Shown here piece after piece: positions 5,809-8,466 of a stretch of 8,466 bases of DNA. Each line of letters starts with the position of its first letter. Within the stretch, counting starts at the first letter, position 1. The translations under genes were made by a program, and so were the position numbers. This DNA comes from Oligoflexia bacterium (GTDB taxonomy: Bacteria > Bdellovibrionota > UBA1018), in NCBI GenBank assembly GCA_025352185.1, contig JANXTV010000440.1, positions 1 to 8,466 on the forward strand, read 5' to 3'. The notes under the pieces were generated by a model, which was given only the letters and a program-made list of their open reading frames with translations, ran no database searches and was not told the DNA's origin.

Positions 5809-6752
5809 GCGACGCGCGAGCTACCGCTCACTCCCCCGGAGAATCCCTGGAGTCGGGCAATCCGTACTTCAAGGGGCGGATGGGTCGCGAAGAGCGAGAG
5901 GAAACCTTTTTTATGTCCCGAGATTTTCATCGCGGCGACGGCGTTCGATTCCGTCGATGGATCCACGATCTCGTACGTTTGCTGGAGCTTCTGAAGGGCC
6001 GCGATCATCGATTCCCGCCCGGCGAGGCGAGCGCCACCCGCATCGGCGCGAAATTCGCGCCACCGCGAAAATGCGGCCACCACGATGGAACCGAGGACGA
6101 GGAAAACCGTTTCGAAGAGCATGGTCATCATCGCCCGGGCGAAGTAACCCATTCCACCACCCCCGCGGTCATCCCGATCGCCACGCAGAGCTTGTTCAAC
6201 GGCGAACGCGAGAATACGGGCGAGGAACATCGCGAACGCGTTTACGACGCCTTGGACGAGCGTAAGGGTGACCATATCGCCGTTTGCGACGTGGGTAATT
6301 TCGTGCGCGAGTACCCCGTCGACTTCGGCATCACTCATGCGGGAGAGGAGACCAGTCGAAACGGCGACGAGCGAACGGGATTTAGACGGTCCGGTCGCAA
6401 AAGCGTTGAGTTCGGGAGATTCGTAGTAGCCGACTTCGGGCATGGTGCGCAGTCCCGCCGATTTCGCGAGGCGATAGACGCGCTCCACGAGTTCCGCCAT
6501 GGATCCGTTCGCGGTGCGCGGGTCGATCACGACCACGCCCATGGAGCGCTTCGCCATCCAGCGGGAAAGTTGGAGAGAAATAAACGCTCCGCCCATGCCC
6601 CACACGAGACAGAAAATCATCAGACTGCGGTAATCAATTCCATTCGCCGTCAGGTAACCGTGAACCCCGAGTAGGTTCAGAACGATCGAAATCGAAACCA
6701 TAACGAGGACGTTCACCATTAAGAAGAGGAAAATTCGCTTCGCGATTTGCAT
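5805..6752 (-). CDS. htpX: HtpX family membrane zinc metalloprotease
   Basis: A 315-residue inner-membrane protease of the M48 family that degrades misfolded membrane proteins in E. coli together with FtsH. Membrane segments: about 5-28 and 43-60 at the N-terminus, then 161-187 and 207-229 after the active site. HEITH (150-154) gives zinc ligands His150 and His154 and catalytic Glu151; Glu233 in WREFRADAGG is the expected third ligand. ELNAFATG (114-121) and FATHPPLEVRI (288-298) are the usual family signatures. A Gly/Arg/Asp-rich loop (191-200) separates the membrane segments. ATG 6752 aligns with the E. coli start (hydrophobic segment follows at once), although only a poorly placed AGGG lies before it. 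A sigma-32-like promoter directly abuts the start. It heads a tight group with the reductase (4-bp overlap) and the haem protein. Confidence 0.95.
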   Translation of the reverse strand: MQIAKRIFLFLMVNVLVMVSISIVLNLLGVHGYLTANGIDYRSLMIFCLVWGMGGAFISLQLSRWMAKRSMGVVVIDPRTANGSMAELVERVYRLAKSAGLRTMPEVGYYESPELNAFATGPSKSRSLVAVSTGLLSRMSDAEVDGVLAHEITHVANGDMVTLTLVQGVVNAFAMFLARILAFAVEQALRGDRDDRGGGGMGYFARAMMTMLFETVFLVLGSIVVAAFSRWREFRADAGGARLAGRESMIAALQKLQQTYEIVDPSTESNAVAAMKISGHKKGFLSLFATHPPLEVRIARLQGFSGGVSGSSRVA

Positions 6753-6758
6753 GCCCTA

Positions 6759-6788
6759 AAGATGGGGGCGAAAGGGGGCGGAGTCAAG
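6759..6788 (-). promoter_or_regulatory. Sigma-32-like heat-shock promoter of htpX
   Basis: On the - strand CTTGAC (6788-6783; 5 of 6 to CTTGAA), 15 bases, then CCCCATCTT (6767-6759; 8 of 9 to CCCCATNTA). Elements and spacing fit the E. coli RpoH consensus, and E. coli htpX is a known heat-shock gene. Transcription would start at about the A of ATG 6752, giving a leaderless or almost leaderless message. Within it, CGCCCCC occurs twice with a 10-bp period (6780-6774 and 6770-6764), so part of the C-rich -10 match could come from that repeat. Confidence 0.6.
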
Positions 6789-6844
6789 GCCGTGCGGGAG
6801 CATTTACTTTGAAACTAACCGTCTCCGAATAAACATAAAAACCC

Positions 6845-6863
6845 GTTAAAACCTGAGTTAAAA
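6845..6863. repeat. Paired GTTAAAA direct repeat in the hrpB-htpX spacer
   Basis: GTTAAAA occurs at 6845-6851 and 6857-6863, 12 bp apart, in the AT-rich part of the 116-bp spacer (6753-6868). It might be an operator or chance in AT-rich DNA. I see no stem followed by a T-run that would end hrpB transcription here. Confidence 0.25.
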
Positions 6864-6868
6864 TCCAT

Positions 6869-8466
6869 TTATACGGGCTTCTCCGGCCACTTATGGCGCG
6901 GATATTTCCGCATGAATTCTTTCCGGACGGCCGGGTACTGTCGTTCCCAAAAACCACTCAAATCCTCGGTCATCTGGACCGCACGGTAGTTCGGAGATAA
7001 AAGGTGAAGCGAAAGTTTTAACGTTCCGCCCAGGATCTTCGGACCTTCCCGAAGTCCAAAAAAATCTTGAATCCGACTCTCGATTCGAACGGGCGAACCG
7101 TCTTCGTAATGAACGGGTACATTTTTTCGACCCGGAAGCGGAACCGTGCTCGGCACATCGTCGCGAAACTTTTTCGCGGCTTCGCTCGACCAGAGTCCCC
7201 CGAGGAGCGTATCGAGACCCGGAAATTCTTTCGCCGAGCGAACGTCCCGGTAGTTCGTAAAGAGGAGACCGCGCAGGAGCGTGGGAAAATCGGGCGCCCG
7301 AAACGCATCGTCTAAGTCGATTCCGCTCTCCTCGCTACCGACCGCCGGATCGACCGAAAGTTTTCCGGTCTTCACGAGCCACTCTCGGAGCATGCGGTAG
7401 CGAATCACAAGCGCATTCCATGCCTCCGCATCCGTCCGGAGCGCAACCTTCGGAGAATAGGCGAGATCCTCTTCACCGAGGCCTTTTTTTAGGCTAGCGA
7501 GCCAGGACTCTAAGAGGGAAGTCCATTCGAGTTCGGACAGCGGGCCCGTCCCGGCCGTTTCCTTCACTTTCGCCGAGAGGGTGAGGCGGTGAAAGAGAAT
7601 GAGGTCCGTCTCAATCCACCGTTTCTTCTTCTCATCAAAAACCCGTGAAACTTCTTCTCGGATCGGAAGCGGCTCGACGTCCCACAGCCATTCCTCTTCT
7701 ACGGCGATCGCACTTTCGGCATACGTCGTTGCCCGGAGGTCGTGCGCCCGTTTTTTCTCCCCGATTTCGAGTACGAGGTGAAAGTCCGAATGGAGCCAGT
7801 AGTCGACGTCGGTGATTTTCGCCGTGCCGAGATTAGCCATGAGGAGTTCGGGTTCTTTTTCTTTTCGGCGGCCGACCCGGTCGTGAAAACCGGCGAGGAC
7901 CACCCGGGAAATTTTTTCGTCGTACGCGGCCGGCTGACTCCGGGGCGAATGACCCGGCACCGGACTGGGGGCCGATGTTCCAAACTTTACCCGCGCGAGC
8001 GACGGATCATTCCCCCACTCCCGCGCGCAACTCTCGAGGCGTTCGGCGATCCGGGTTTGGAATCCCCCGATGCGAAAATTTTTAAGTCCGGTGATGAAAT
8101 CGACCCCGAGGCGTTCGCCCTCGAGAATCGCCACCAGCGCCGGAATGGCGCCGTCGATGAAATCGAGTCGTTTTGCTTCGATGAGCGCGCGCACGATGCG
8201 CGGATGAAACGGCGCCCGGGTCGCGAGACGTCCCCAGTCCGTAAGGACCCCGTCGACGGTGAAACCCAGGGTTTCGAGTAAATCTTCGCCCGCCGCGACC
8301 CGGTCGTTTCCCGGATGTTCGAAATACTCGAACGCCTCCCCGCTCTTCCCATTCCCGATCCCCAGCAGCTTTAAATCAAGCAGCACGGGCGCGAGATCCG
8401 CGCGGGTGACTTCCGGAATCTCGTGGGTCGGTCGTCCTTCGAAATCACCGCGGGAATAGAGGCGCA
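6869..8466 (-). CDS. hrpB: ATP-dependent helicase HrpB, C-terminal two-thirds (partial)
   Basis: The frame is open to the right edge, so the gene starts outside the window; 531 codons are visible. HrpB is a DEAH-box helicase of poorly known role. The visible part begins with RLYSRGDFEGRPTHEIPEV, which in this family directly follows helicase motif VI, so the two RecA-like ATPase domains are off the window. TRADLAPVLLDLKLLGI is the start of the winged-helix/helical (HA2-like) region. The last 83 residues are the HrpB-specific C-terminal domain: YEDGSPVRIESRIQDFFGL, LHLLSPNYRAVQMTEDLSGF and the ending KYPRHKWP. An apparent GTG start at 8386 is internal and should not be used. The middle part seems somewhat longer than in E. 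coli HrpB. It is 116 bp upstream of htpX on the same strand; htpX appears to have its own promoter. Confidence 0.93.
   Translation of the reverse strand, partial: RLYSRGDFEGRPTHEIPEVTRADLAPVLLDLKLLGIGNGKSGEAFEYFEHPGNDRVAAGEDLLETLGFTVDGVLTDWGRLATRAPFHPRIVRALIEAKRLDFIDGAIPALVAILEGERLGVDFITGLKNFRIGGFQTRIAERLESCAREWGNDPSLARVKFGTSAPSPVPGHSPRSQPAAYDEKISRVVLAGFHDRVGRRKEKEPELLMANLGTAKITDVDYWLHSDFHLVLEIGEKKRAHDLRATTYAESAIAVEEEWLWDVEPLPIREEVSRVFDEKKKRWIETDLILFHRLTLSAKVKETAGTGPLSELEWTSLLESWLASLKKGLGEEDLAYSPKVALRTDAEAWNALVIRYRMLREWLVKTGKLSVDPAVGSEESGIDLDDAFRAPDFPTLLRGLLFTNYRDVRSAKEFPGLDTLLGGLWSSEAAKKFRDDVPSTVPLPGRKNVPVHYEDGSPVRIESRIQDFFGLREGPKILGGTLKLSLHLLSPNYRAVQMTEDLSGFWERQYPAVRKEFMRKYPRHKWPEKPV

Noticed and set aside
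5783..6674. Long open frames on the + strand opposite htpX (160 and 264 codons)
   Set aside because: They mirror the htpX coding strand, give Arg/His/Gly-rich low-quality protein and have no ribosome binding site.
7742..8281. Open frame on the + strand opposite hrpB (179 codons)
   Set aside because: Shadow of hrpB, which has clear family motifs at both ends of the visible part.

Overview
The window is a GC-rich, densely coded piece of bacterial chromosome with no mobile element, RNA gene or CRISPR array that I can see. Sec signal peptides, a periplasmic-type haem c protein, HrpB and HtpX point to a Gram-negative (diderm) host. The secreted papain-like protease and the single-CxxCH secreted protein remind me of Bdellovibrionota-type genomes, but this is an impression and the phylum cannot be fixed from the sequence alone.

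Left half, + strand (1-3795): the end of riboflavin synthase (ribE), ribBA and ribH form a tight riboflavin operon. The genes overlap by 4 bp or abut. GTP and ribulose-5-phosphate are converted by RibBA, the lumazine is made by RibH, and riboflavin is made by RibE. A strong ribosome binding site 7 bases after the ribH stop starts a short exported Cys-rich protein of unknown function. After a 114-bp AT-richer spacer comes an exported papain-fold cysteine protease with a complete Gln/Cys/His/Asn active site.

Right half, - strand (8466-3728, reading leftwards): the C-terminal two-thirds of the ATP-dependent helicase HrpB, then htpX (membrane zinc protease), a short-chain dehydrogenase of the sepiapterin/benzil reductase type, and an exported monohaem protein. 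The last three genes are tightly packed (4-bp overlap, then a 23-bp gap), and the dehydrogenase and haem protein begin with TTG and GTG.

The two halves converge, and the protease and haem-protein genes overlap tail to tail by 68 bp. A near-perfect 20-bp palindrome lies over the protease stop codon.

The points most worth a second look are: a good match to a sigma-32 (heat shock) promoter placed so that htpX would be transcribed from about its own start codon; the exported Cys-rich protein, whose cysteines are spaced exactly 17 residues apart, beside the cysteine protease; the convergent overlap with its palindrome; and an unusual preference for codons ending in T before codons beginning AA. 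I see no clearly new multi-gene system.
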